A DNA stretch of 64,000 nucleotides from Przewalskia tangutica. Its lineage: Eukaryota > Streptophyta > Magnoliopsida > Solanales > Solanaceae. The translations under genes and the position numbers were made by a program. Of the stretch, positions 35,281 through 46,070 are shown one piece after another (the stretch's first letter is position 1; every line of letters begins with the position of its first letter). The notes beneath the pieces were generated by a model. The model did no database searches. It was not told the origin of the DNA and saw only the letters and a program-made list of their open reading frames with translations. The stretch lies in NCBI GenBank assembly GCA_029844215.1, contig CM056718.1, positions 165,157,396-165,221,395 of the forward strand. Direction: 5' to 3'.

Positions 35281-36883
35281 TAAACAATCAAAAGTTCAAT
35301 ATTTCTTTTCAACACTCAATTCTTATTCTAACATGTATTGAACTTAAAGTAAAGGATGTTACCAAGAATTTCTGAGTGAGAAAACTCACCTTGTAAGTGT
35401 GAAGATTATTGTTGTGTGGTTGCTAAAATTATCCTTACTCTCTAGTATTTTGCTTCTTGTACTTCTTGCCCTCTTGGTATTTTTTCCTCTTCTTTTCACT
35501 TGTTTTTTTTTTCTGATTTTCTAACCTTTATGTTATGTACTTTGTTTGTGTGTAAATACAATGTATAAGTGGAGAGTTTTCTATAACCTATGGGAGGTGA
35601 AATGACAAGAGTTGGAGGGGAAATGAAAAGGGGGGGAGGGGAAGGAGTGGGACGTGTGCTGCATGCATTTTTTTTGTTTTCTTATTTTCATTTCATCTAT
35701 CTATTTATCCAACTTTAACACTAACTCTATCTCATGCAATTTCTTCTTTAGTTTCTTATATATATTTTTATTAACCCAACCACAACTATATATTTTTTTT
35801 CTCGGATTTCACACGGTGACAAGATTGACTACAAAGGAGGATTAAGAGCAATAACCTATTAAGCTACACAAGTATCGGAGTACTTTCGTCCACGATTTAA
35901 ACCTATGTTTATTCAACTATAGCATATTCATAATCTCCCCTTTCGGATTTCGATTAGAACTCATGTAAGTGATGATAACTAGTGATCAATTAATTATCAA
36001 GCAATCAAAGCAATTATTGAATAAATCTTAAATAAGGGAAGAAGAAACCAAACTAATATATTAATTCATGAATAGAGTTTCAAGAGAATCACAAGGAAAT
36101 CCCTAATAAAGTAATTAGCTACTAGTCATAGTCACGCTAAGAACTAATATAATCTACATACATGAACTGAAATAAAAGAAAGCAAAAGAAAGAAAAGAAA
36201 AATACTCAAGAACAAGTCTCCAAGCCTTCTAGCATTCAAGGATTGTGTTGTGGAATATTTACAAGATGGAATGGAATGGAATGATGGATGGAGAATGGAA
36301 TGGTGGATGGAGAATGGAATGGTCAAGTGTGGGATGGAATGAATTCTTCTAATGATGTAGAGACTATTTATAGCCCAAGAATCCTTTAGGTAAAGGGTTA
36401 GGGATTATGTAGGTAGGAAAAGTTATAGAATCCTTTAGGTAAAGGGTTAAGGATTATGTAGGTAGGAAAAGTTACCCCTTTTGGATCCTGAAAATGTGAC
36501 GAATTCGGCCCAAAACTCAGAAATCTCGCGTCGTTGCGTGACCTGAATCGCGCCACGCTACCAAAAACCCGCAGTGAAATCAACTTTCGAACATTCGCAC
36601 AAGGCGCGGTATGGCGGTTCTTCGCCGTCGCCCGATTTTCATCCGGCTTGTCGATCTTGTCTATACTTCCCGGGACTTCTTAGACTTCATTTATTGGCCC
36701 CTTTTAGTGTGCAATTCCATCTCAATTAAGTTCATTTTCTATTTTTTTTCGTCATTTCTTCATTTCTGACCGTTGTGACACAAAAGGAAGAAAAACGACC
36801 CTAATACTATACTAAACATCAACAAAATGAGTAAAATATTAACTAAAAATGGCTCAAAAGGTGTATATAAAATACACCGATCA

Positions 36884-37810
36884 GACCCCGGCCTCCGCAG
36901 ACCCATTATATAGCAGGACCCACCCCGACCAATACTGAGGTGGTTATGCAAACACTTGGAATAAATCCCTCGGACCCAGATTGGTACATGGACACCGACA
37001 CAACTACACACATGATGTCTGACCCAGGTACTCTCTCGTCTTATTCCAATTTGAGCAGCAATCGTAGTATAATTGTTGGTAATGGTAATTCAATTCCAAT
37101 TCGTGGTTATGGTCATAAAACTTTGTCTCATCCAATCCACCTCTTATCTTGAAAAATACTATTCATGCCCTTAAATTGATCAAAAATTGGTGTATGTCCG
37201 TAAATTCAGCACTGATAATTATGTTTCTATTTATTTTGATCCGTTTGAGTTTTCTGTGAAGGATTTCAAAATGGGGTTTCCTCTCATGAGGTGTGATAGT
37301 ACGAGGAATCTTTATCCTATCACGCCAAGTTTCGATTTTCCGAGTCAAGACTTGCCATCTACGTTTGTCGCCCTTGCTTCTTCCTTGTGGCATGCTCGTC
37401 TAGGTCATCCAGGGTCATCTATTTTATCTTTCCTTAGATAAAAATAAATTTATTTCTTGTAAAGGTACGCATAGTACTCCGAATTGTCAATCTTGTTCTT
37501 TAGAAAAAATTGGTAGATTGTTGTTTGTAGACTATAATTCTCATACTTTAATGTCATTTGATATTATTCATAGCGATCTATGGATGTCTCATGTTCTCAG
37601 TTCTTTGGGTCATCGTTATTACGTTCTATTTTTGGATGATTATTCTAATTTTTTATGAATTTTTCCAATTGCGAAAAAATCTCAAGTTTTTCCACCTTCT
37701 TAAAATTTAAATCATTTATTAGAACTCAATTCGAACGAAAAATTAAAAATATTCAATGTGATAATGGCAAATTGTAAAGGATTACGTTTATCAATTTTCG
37801 GTTAGTTGTC
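36884..37810 (+). pseudogene. Copia protease-integrase fragment (continuation)
   Basis: Following the LTR, the plus strand reads VMQTLGINPSDPDWYMDTDT then THMMSDPGTLSS, the protease box with Asp-Thr followed by Asp-Thr where Gly-Ala is normal. The pre-integrase motif LWHARLGHPGSSIL is at about 37388. Integrase reads SFDIIHSDLWMS (37557) and YYVLFLDDYSNFL then a stop, with IQCDNGKL near 37752. It ends there, inside the integrase core. RT is absent. Confidence 0.85.
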
Positions 37811-38905
37811 GTGGTACACTCACATCGAAAACAATAATATTTTCCTGAATAAGAGATTTAGCAATTGTTACTATATATACATCATTTTCTGAAGTGAATC
37901 TTAGAACATACATAAATCACCTATAAGCAAGTTAATTATTCGTGTTAGAAAGGTTCCTACATATGCAAGGAATACCTACTTATACCATCTGGAATAGTGA
38001 TTAGGGGTAAGATATTTGTTCTAATTTCTTAATTTTTTTAAATGGTGGGAAGATACCAATTTCTTGCAGATCTTTTCCTCATCTATAGACCCTAAAAAGG
38101 GTAGGATAATAAATGATATTGGAAGGTAGAAAGTAAGTAATATGAATACAATTATTATAAAAAGACAATTCATTTTGAATTTTAATATATCTATAACCTT
38201 TAACTAATAAACACATCCTAATTCTAGAGATTTTCATGTATCAAGATTATAACTAAAAATATATAATCTAAAAATCATATATCTAAAAGAAATTTAGATC
38301 ACCGGAATACTCAACTCAGACACTTGATTCCTTTTCTTCACACTGTTTGTCAACGGGATAATTAGCCTTGTGCTAGGAGTTGCTCAATAAAATCTCTCTA
38401 AAAAAAAAATTTGGGATGTGGTTTTATGTTATAACCTTTCAAAGTGATGTCTCTGTTCTAATTATGATATTTTTCTTGGCAAAGGTTACAGAATGAGAGA
38501 AAGTTTAGCTAGACATGGAATTTTTTCAAAAAAATTTATCGAAAGATCGCTTGCCTTCAGATATTTACAAGAGGCTTCTTATTTAGATAACGGCTGGGCT
38601 GATTACATTAACATGTTACAAAAAGTCTAAAGAGATAAGTACTACCTTTTCAAAAATCTAAAAGTGTACAGTGTCTTGTCTGCCATAGTTCCAGATATTT
38701 ATAAAGTTGATTGTCTTGTTGCAGGTTTGTCAAAAGTTGATTTGGTGTCAACTTTCGTCTTCTTTATCTGCCACATTCTTGGATTCTTCAAAAGTATCTT
38801 GCCATCTGTCTTGGACCTTTCTTCATAATTTCATGGTTTTCATCCGAGTTATATGGATTGTAATAAAGACTTTTTTGATATATCATGCAGGTTGATAAGT
38901 ACTTA
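37811..38905. other. AT-rich spacer
   Basis: No confident feature to 38640. From about 38650 to 38905 the minus strand has a biased, Lys/Gln-rich readable stretch just beyond the stop of the neighbouring ORF and may be its decayed continuation in another frame. Confidence 0.4.
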
Positions 38906-40180
38906 TTACAAGCCTCTTCTTCTGGTTTGGTATTTTTCCACGGTTGATTTTGCATGTTTGTGTTTCAGGTTCATTATTCGGTCATGCAGGTTGATAAGTT
39001 CAATAGTATCCTGTGATACAATATCTTTATTATAGTACAGAGTTATCAGCTCTTCAACTTCTCCTCCTTTTGTTGTTCCAATAACACAAGTTTTTTTAGC
39101 TCTTAACATGTTTTCTATTATATACTTTAGGGTTAATAATCCTATAGTTCTTTTTTCACTCAACCATTCTTGGAATTTTTCAAGAGTACAAGGTATTTTC
39201 ATTTTCAAGTCTTCATCATCTCCAATAATGTTACTATTTCTACCAATTTTAAAAAATTGGCAAATTACTATAGATTTTCCTGTCAAATCAGTTGAAGCGC
39301 CATATGTACCTTTTCCATAGGAGTCCATCATTGCCTTTGCAGATTCTACTATAACACTGGGAAGTTTAGCAATATTATAAAAGGTTTCATCAACTATTAT
39401 TTTATCTATAAATCCGTAAGTGAATAGTTTTGTAACTATATCAGGATTAGCATTTTCACCGCATAAAAATCTGGGATATTTACTAGGTTTAGCTCTTCTC
39501 AAAATATAAGGGTGAGATTTATAATCATAAAATTTATTTATCCTTTCATAAGCATTGATAAAATCATGTGTGTATTTCAATTTATCACTCCTTGATACTG
39601 CCATAGGTATCTGGGAAGAAGAAGTCATTGAAGATGGTACAGTGGCAACTCTGGATGTAATAGGTGTTGAAGGTGTAGCAGGATTGTTTAGTTTTCCAGG
39701 GGTAGTTATAATAGGTGATTTTGGTGATTGAATCTCATTGGCTTGTACGGTTCTGAGGATTTTTTGCTTTTGTAGGGCTTCTTTTAGTTGGTTTATAAGA
39801 TGGGTACATTCTTGTATTTTTGTTATTACAGTTTCATGGGTTTGGGTGATAACTTCCATGCCATTGGTAACATCATCATATTGTATGGTTCTCAGGATTT
39901 TTTGGTCTTGTAGAGCTTCTTTGAGTTGGTTTATAAGATGGGTACATTCTTGTATTTTTGTTATTACAGTTTCATGGGTTTGGGTGATAACTTCCATGCC
40001 ATTGGTAACATCATCATATTGTATGGTTCTCAGGATTTTTTGGTCTTGTAGAGCTTCTTTGAGTTGGTTTATAAGATGATTACATTCTTGTATTTTTGTT
40101 ATTACGGTTTTATGGGTTTGGATAATAACTTTCACGTCATTGGTAATATATTCTTCAAAGTTATCATTATTTGTTGACAT
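38906..40180 (-). CDS. Intact 424-aa ORF, triplicated coiled coil; possible endogenous pararetrovirus protein
   Basis: The first ATG is at 40180 (MSTNNDNFEEYI); the frame is open without a stop to 38906. Residues ~15-150 are three copies of a 46-residue unit (core THETVITKIQECTHLINQLK) predicted to be coiled coil; the second and third are nearly identical at DNA level (138-bp period). A Ser/Thr/Pro linker (about 155-195) follows. The C-terminal half is globular, with KYPRFLCGENANPDIVTKLF, YGKGTYGASTDLTGKSIV and NIIGDDEDLKMKIPC. I do not recognise a curated plant family. The layout (coiled coil plus globular domain, a broken ORF upstream on the same strand) suggests a Caulimoviridae-like structural or virion-associated protein integrated in the genome. 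That is inference; a host gene or retroelement ORF remains possible. Confidence 0.5.
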   Translation of the reverse strand: MSTNNDNFEEYITNDVKVIIQTHKTVITKIQECNHLINQLKEALQDQKILRTIQYDDVTNGMEVITQTHETVITKIQECTHLINQLKEALQDQKILRTIQYDDVTNGMEVITQTHETVITKIQECTHLINQLKEALQKQKILRTVQANEIQSPKSPIITTPGKLNNPATPSTPITSRVATVPSSMTSSSQIPMAVSRSDKLKYTHDFINAYERINKFYDYKSHPYILRRAKPSKYPRFLCGENANPDIVTKLFTYGFIDKIIVDETFYNIAKLPSVIVESAKAMMDSYGKGTYGASTDLTGKSIVICQFFKIGRNSNIIGDDEDLKMKIPCTLEKFQEWLSEKRTIGLLTLKYIIENMLRAKKTCVIGTTKGGEVEELITLYYNKDIVSQDTIELINLHDRIMNLKHKHAKSTVEKYQTRRRGL

Positions 40181-40249
40181 TGTTGTACCTGTTAAGAAAA
40201 TCAATTAAAATATTGTTAGTTTCAGATATATTCTTAATAGTAAAATCGT

Positions 40250-40715
40250 AACAACAAAAGAATATTGCTATTTTCTTCTCTTAATAAGTTCTGGTAAGGG
40301 GTCTATTTTATTAGTTATAAAGGATTTAACTTGAGTATTATTAGTTATAACAACAAATTTTACTGGCAATAAGTGATAATGGAATTGTTTTATTCTCAAT
40401 TTTATAACTAATAATTCTTTTTTCATTAATATGATATTTTTTTTTCATTTGGTTTCCATGTTCCTCGATAGCCACATATTAATGATTTTTCTTTATCTAC
40501 ATCATTTTTATCATAAGCTATGAGGATTGCGCTCTATTAACATTAGTATAAAGATATTCTAGGTATTTTAGTTGAGATATTATTTCCTCTAATAAAATTA
40601 TTTTTATTATTTTTGTTTCTTCATTCGTATTTTTTCTTGAATATTCCTATTTTATTATAAATCTTGTTTTTCCTTGGTCATTTATTTCAATTCCTTCATG
40701 AGTAATTCCGTAGAA
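40250..40715 (-). pseudogene. Degraded coding stretch upstream of the 424-aa ORF
   Basis: On the minus strand codon-like sequence persists through stops and frame shifts: FYGITHEGIEINDQGKTRFI near 40705, EIISQLKYLEYLYTN near 40590 and KSLICGYRGTWKPNE in another frame near 40480. Same strand and immediately upstream of the intact ORF, so probably part of the same former virus or element. No family recognised with certainty. Confidence 0.4.
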
Positions 40716-40752
40716 GCAACAGAATTCATAAGGTGTTGGCCATCATGATCCT

Positions 40753-41024
40753 TTAAGTGCCGTGGCAGCTGTAGGTAAGTTTAAGAACATCGTAGATACA
40801 ACGGGAACATCGACTAGTGCTCGGACGTCAGTATCCAACGCAAGCAGCATCTATTTTCACTCAAAATCAATATGTTATTCTAATAAAAGATGACACACAC
40901 ACATATAACATACATACATATGTAATAGACCAACATAGGTAGATATCAAATGAAACAAAGTGAAGGGAGGTATAGAAAAAGGTCATTTACCAGACATCAT
41001 ATAGAAAGCATAACTGCGAGCCAT
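40753..41024 (-). pseudogene. Cystine-knot miniprotein pseudogene (two exons)
   Basis: Paralogue of the gene at 56623-57047. Exon 1 (41024-40991) reads MARSYAFYMMS with an in-frame 18-base loss in the signal peptide and the same GTAAATG donor. Exon 2 (near 40852-40753) reads ACVGY, then TGA where the second cysteine should be, then CSRCIYDVLKLTYSC and HGT with a stop. One cysteine and about five residues between knots are missing and the pro-region is gone. A TATAAATTCATTGCC promoter like that of the intact gene is at about 41120. Confidence 0.8.
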
Positions 41025-42239
41025 GACAAAATTAAAGTATTACTAAGAGGGAGAAATATAAGAGGATTGTGCGTTATTTGTTGTGCAAGTTTTTTGCTTC
41101 ATGAATGGCAATGAATTTATAGGCCTTTAATTTACAATTTCTTTGATTAATTCGCCCTTTGCGAATCCCGCGTATAACGGGAGCTTAGTGAATCAGATTA
41201 TTTTTTTATATTTAATACATCAAAATTTTAAAAAAATATGGAAACCAAGTGGAAAGTGAAGTAGAAAAAACAAATTTCATAATTGACATGTCACATTAAT
41301 TGTGTCATCTCCAAGGGAAAACAAGTTTTATAATTGACATTCCACATTAATTGTATCTTCCCCGCCCTCCAACACACATCATCTTCACGCCCTTCCCCCT
41401 AGCCCCCCATCACGACCACCCCCACCTTTTATAATATTTGTTCAGATTATATATAAATATTTTTAAAATAATATTTTTTACTTAAATATTAAACATAAAA
41501 ACCAATAAAAACTCACTTTAAAAAAAAACATTAACATTTTTAATGATTTTTTTTCTTCGTACCGACCCCATCAAAGCTAATTATTGTACCAAGTTGAATC
41601 AATTATAAGTCCGGATATTGAGCACCTTTTTAGTTCCACCAATGGAATGTAATAACGACAAATATAATATAGTACTTGCAACCCCCACTTAGGCCCTTTC
41701 CCCACTTCCTTTCCATTTCACACTATTCACAATTTCTCAATTCACTTCACCTAAACTATTTACAAGAAACAAAAACAAAAAGCAAGGAAAAAAAATAACA
41801 ATCCAAGAAGCTTTTCACTAAGCAGAACTTTATAGTAATTTCTTTCATTTCCATAATATTAATCCAAGAATCTTACTCACCTGTCTCTTAAAAACAAGTG
41901 TAATTTTAACTTTTGAAAATGCTAGCTTAAGCGAGCTCAATTTCATCGATCCTCTCCTTTTAATCGAGCATTTTAAACTCTCACCTGTCTCTTAAAAACA
42001 AGTGTAATTTACTACGCCCTCCGATCAATTTTATTTGTGCTGTCTTTTGCATGTCTCTTAAAATAATGTTAACTAAAAAAAGATGATTTAACTAAATTAC
42101 ACTTGTTTTTATTTATTTAATCCAGTTCAATACTATCTTTTTATCACATTTATTAGAGTAAAAGTGAAGTTAAAAAAACACAGTAATTAAATTTATGTTG
42201 ATTTATGAAAATGACCAGTATTTTTAATCAATTATTTTT
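41025..42239. other. 5' flank of pseudogene and AT-rich spacer
   Basis: From 41025 to about 41620 it aligns with the 5' flank of the intact paralogue (GCTTCATGAATGGCAATGAA near 41095; ACCAAGTTGAATCAATT near 41588). The rest is AT-rich; TCTCTTAAAAACAAGTGTAA occurs twice (41884, 41987), a short local duplication. Confidence 0.6.
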
Positions 42240-42520
42240 TATAATCATAATAGAGTTTTATTCAAAATTAAAAGTACAAATACAGCAGGAACAGTTGTAG
42301 GCCAACACAACCCATCTTGATATTACATCCTACATTGTTCTGATCTAGATAGAAGTAGAACTTAGTCGTTTTATTTTTATTTTATTCATAAGAAAAAGGG
42401 GATAAAATGAGAAAAGAAAACATACTAACGTACAAAAAATAAACCAGACAAACATATAATCATATGTTTAGAACTTAAGAAGCAACAGAATTCATATTGT
42501 GTTAGTTGGTCATCACTGTG
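42240..42520. repeat. Extra copy of the miniprotein gene 3' flank
   Basis: Matches 56165-56605: GTAGGCCAACACAACC, ATATTACATC-GACATT, AGAACTTAGTCGTTTTAT and a GTGTTAGTTGGTCATCA scrap. A third fragment of the duplicated locus without the coding exons. Confidence 0.7.
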
Positions 42521-42665
42521 TTAGGGATCGAAAAAATCAGGGAGTATATATGACAAAATTATCAAAATAAATCTTGAATGATAATGAATCAAACAACAAG
42601 GAAAAAATTATAAAAAAAAACTTTGATAATATGATATAGGGTTGGTCAATTGACCTATACATGAT

Positions 42666-43149
42666 TAGGGCTGCACAAAAGTCGATCCGGACCGAAAAAT
42701 TGGATCGAACCGGACCGAGAAATTCGGTCCGGTCTTCGGTCTTCATAATTTGAATTTTCGATTTTTGGTCTGGTCCGGTCCGGTCCAGGTTCGATCCGAT
42801 CCGGACCGGTTTTTTTTTTTATAATATATATAATTTATAATATATATTGAATTATATAATTCCTAATATATAATATATATAATTCCGGTAAAACGAACGT
42901 CCGAGCGCAAAGTTATGACCATATAAAGTTTGATCAATTTACAACCTATATTTGATATGTTAATACGTCCGGGCTGACTGGGGGTGGCTTGGGGAGGGGG
43001 GATTCGGTCCAATAGACCGGACCGGACCGAAAATGACCTCGACCAGACCGGATCGAGAAATTCGGTCCGGTCTTCGATACTAGTAATCTGGATTTTCGGT
43101 CTTAGGTCCGGTTCGGTCCGGTCCGGTTTTAACCTTTTGTGCACCCCTA
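42666..43149. mobile_element. hAT MITE, CGGTCCGG family copy 1 (484 bp)
   Basis: Terminal inverted repeats TAGGGCTGCACAAAAG and CTTTTGTGCACCCCTA. Flanking octamers TACATGAT and CACATGAT agree at 7 of 8 positions, the 8-bp duplication of hAT. Both subterminal regions are dense in CGGTCCGG/CCGGACCG, reminiscent of transposase-binding repeats in Ac. The interior is AT-rich. Non-coding. Confidence 0.93.
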
Positions 43150-43902
43150 CACATGATAATGCTAATATAAAAATTAAAAAAATTAAAGCTATTGAGAGAA
43201 TAAATCTCCCCTTAAGCAAGACTCTATAATCGGTTACATTGTGGATACTTTTCAATGTCGTAATTGTGGAAGAAGGTCTTGAATATATAGATGTCCAAAA
43301 CTTTTCTTTCAAAAAAGGATTAGTTAAATATGGTAGAGATTTTTTTCATTTTGAATAAAACACAATTATGATGTAGAATTTGAAACAAGATAGGAAATTT
43401 AGGGCAAATTCTAACAAATCTCCCCTTTGTCTGAATTTTATGACAAAATAATCTCCATCCTCCATCTTCACATAATCTTCACCACTGTTACTTGTCTTAG
43501 TTAAAAATAGGTATGGGTTAAATATTTGAACCTTATACATTAAAAGTGAGCATATATTTAAATGGAGTCTGTGCGTTAAAGTAAACATGAGTTGAAATTG
43601 GTTCAAGCGTTAAAAGTAAGCAATGGTTAAGTATTTGCCTATGCATGTTCTTGATCCCCCAATAAATGCTGCATACTTGTACCCATCTTCAGGCCTTTCA
43701 ATTCTTGTTCCATCACCAGAGAGCCACCTTTTCTGGTTTAAATTCCAAGCAATCTTCTGCCCACACAGACTTCATCCTTCCCACGGAGTATCATCAGATA
43801 TCTCTCACCTCACAGTTCTCGGAATTGAAGGATATAAATGTAGTGTTTCTAGTAAGGTCGCATGAAAATAGACGAAACTATTGATTTCTTCATATGACAA
43901 TG
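43150..43902. other. Spacer with an 80-codon frame of unknown origin
   Basis: The plus-strand frame 43623-43865 reads DPPINAAYLYPSSGLSILVP then SPESHLFWFKFQAIFCP, with protein-like composition but no family I can name. The minus strand at 43400-43470 contains CAAATTCTAACAAATCTCCC-like sequence seen near some Copia relics. No firm call. Confidence 0.3.
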
Positions 43903-43910
43903 GTTCTTCC

Positions 43911-44700
43911 TAGGGCTGCACAAAATTCGGTTCGGACCGAACCGGACCGAGAAATTCGGTCCGGTCTTCGGTCCCTGTATTTTCATAATTCAGTTTTCGG
44001 TCCGGTCCGGTCCGGACCGATTTTTATTTTTTTATTTTTTTTTATTTTTTATAATATATATAATATATATAATTCCTAATATATATAATATATATAATTT
44101 ATAATTTTCTAAATTCCTAATATATAATATATATATAATTCCGGGTTCCGGGATCGTTTTTTTAAATTGAATTACCAATACTGAAATTGACATTCTCGGA
44201 CGCGGTGCCACGGAATTTTTACGTTGAAATCTATTGTACATCGCGAGATATTTACATTTGAAAATGGGAAAAACGTAACGATTTGGGGGAAAAGAGAAAT
44301 TGAGGGGCAAGATGGACGTTTTTGGAGAAATCCGGTGTCCGTTTGGGATTATTCGTCTCGAAAAAATACGCGAAATCAAAAAAATAATTAGATCCAACGG
44401 ACGTCCGAGCGCAAAGTTATGACCATTTAAAGTTTCACTAATTTACGACTTATATTTGATATGTCAATACGTACGGCCGGGGGTGGGGCGTGGCCGGGTC
44501 GGGGGATGGGAGCCGGTCGGGGCCGTGGCCGGGTCACGGATCGTCAGAGGATCGGTCCATTCGGTCCAGAGACGATCGACCGAATGACTCGACCGACCGA
44601 GAATTCGGTCCGATCCGGTCCGAGAATCAATTCGGTCCTCGGTCCGGTTCGGTCCGGTCCGGTCCGGTCCGGTCCGGTTTTGACCCTTTGTGCAGCCCTA
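43911..44700. mobile_element. hAT MITE, CGGTCCGG family copy 2 (790 bp), TSD GTTCTTCC
   Basis: Ends TAGGGCTGCACAAA and TTTGTGCAGCCCTA. GTTCTTCC occurs at 43903-43910 and 44701-44708, a perfect 8-bp duplication. Subterminal CGGTCC repeats match copy 1 (42666-43149), and ACGTCCGAGCGCAAAGTTAT is shared in the interior. The right arm has extended (GGTCC)n. Frames over these repeats are not genes. Confidence 0.96.
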
Positions 44701-44719
44701 GTTCTTCCCTCCATTCTTG

Positions 44720-46070
44720 TGAAACTATATGTATGTCCTAGAGACAATCTGTATTAGGACATAATGTACTTTATATATATTCGTATTTTTATTAATGATG
44801 ATTAATATTATGGCATTTGCATTTGTTGAATTATTAGTTGATTGTTTATAATATTCTATAAATGCATCCCTAGAGTTTACGTGTTTATAAATGATGTGAG
44901 AATTAATGTTATAACGTAACTCTTAAATTACCTCGACTAATGATCATCGAAATTGGGATATCTATGATATGCAATACGTCGACATGTGGTCTGCATCATA
45001 TCTTTAAAGGATGTAGTATGTCTCACTTGCTACGAGTTGTAACTCGTGATGGACACGTGAATACTTGTTGGAGTATTGGTATACCCTGCTGATGTACTGT
45101 TTTGTTATATGTCTATAATGTCATCGGCATGTGGGAGATAAAAGTCTTTAGACTTGAAGTCAATATCACCTTGTTTATAGAGTAATGTACTTTGATCCTG
45201 TCCTAAGCTCAAATGTCTTATAAGTTGAGACGCGACTTGTTTTAGGTGCATTACGAAGTAGATTAAAGGTGGTATGTGAGCCAAGATTAGGATTCATTCC
45301 TTGAATATATATATTCAAGTGGACACTCAGATACTCATATGGTATTAGGTTGACTATGTCATTGGCCAATGCAATGGACATGTTTGTGATATGGTCATGT
45401 TGTCAACTAATATAGATGAGTTATAATAATCAAGCCATTTGGATAGACACTTGACAGATCCTAAGCTTGATTGAGTGTGTCGTGAATGAAATGATTTTAT
45501 GTTCTCACATAGAGGTTCAGTTCACATATTTCGTGTAGCTAAACTTTACATATTGAGTTCGTATTTCGACGCAGTCTAGGAGTTCCGTGTAGACCCTAAT
45601 GTTATTAGTGTCAATGTGTAAAGGCCTGAAGGGTAACACTAAGTCAATTGTTCCGTCGATTCAAAGATATAATCAGAGAGTATATAAATATTCGGTTGAT
45701 AATCGAGACATTAGAATAAAATAGAACGGCGTAATGAAAGAGACCACGGCGCCACGTATGGTGCCGACGCATCCAAATGGTCCGAATGACCCACTTATTT
45801 CGATTTACGGCCCGCCTGGGTTTTGCCTCATATTTTACACGCTATATTTTCATAAGATTTACTCTGCTGAAACTCTACTGAAATTCCTAGCTTTCCAAAT
45901 GAGAAATTATATCATAGTCTTTGACTTGCAAATCGAAGAGTGATTGCATGCGCACCCTCAGGACACACAAATTCAGGTTGAAGATTTGGATGTTGCTAAA
46001 CTGTAAGTGTTCTAATGACGCATTACAGTTTACTTATGTGTTTTCATTGTTATAATCATCTTACAGTTTG
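44720..46070 (+). repeat. LTR related to the 10285 Copia LTR (diverged)
   Basis: Starts TGAAACTATATGTATGTCC like the 5' LTR at 10285, and keeps TTGATCCTGTCCTAAGCTC, CGACATGTGGTCTGCATCA and TGAGTGTGTCGTGAATGAA. The end is blurred after about 46070. A TATA-like element is not obvious. No internal coding region follows. Confidence 0.8.

Larger units (their letters stand above)
33268..35813. repeat. Solo LTR-like insertion (2546 bp), TSD CGGTG
   Basis: Begins TGTCACGCCCCGAC and ends GGATTTCACA. CGGTG flanks it at 33263-33267 and 35814-35818, a perfect 5-bp duplication. Removing it rejoins the surrounding LTR as seen in its intact relative at 24190. It holds a 65-bp tandem array (34001-34325) and three diverged ~180-bp repeats (34720-35280). 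No coding capacity was seen. The size and CCCCG start suggest Ty3/gypsy, an inference. Confidence 0.86.
32882..36883. repeat. LTR inserted in Copia gag-pro, itself split by another LTR
   Basis: The outer pieces 32882-33267 and 35814-36883 together equal about 1.45 kb and match the solo LTR at 24190-25578: ACGCAAGTGCACGTATCG and GACCGAATATCGTCCTC on the left, GTGTATATAAAATACACCG and ending GATCA on the right. The flanking Copia reading frame proves insertion. The immediate flanks GCGCG and GACCC do not match, so either the duplication decayed or the solo LTR formed by recombination between elements. Confidence 0.82.

Noticed and set aside
44461..44757. Arg/Gly-rich frames in the CGGTCC repeats
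   Set aside because: They lie wholly in hAT subterminal repeats with a perfect target duplication around the element.
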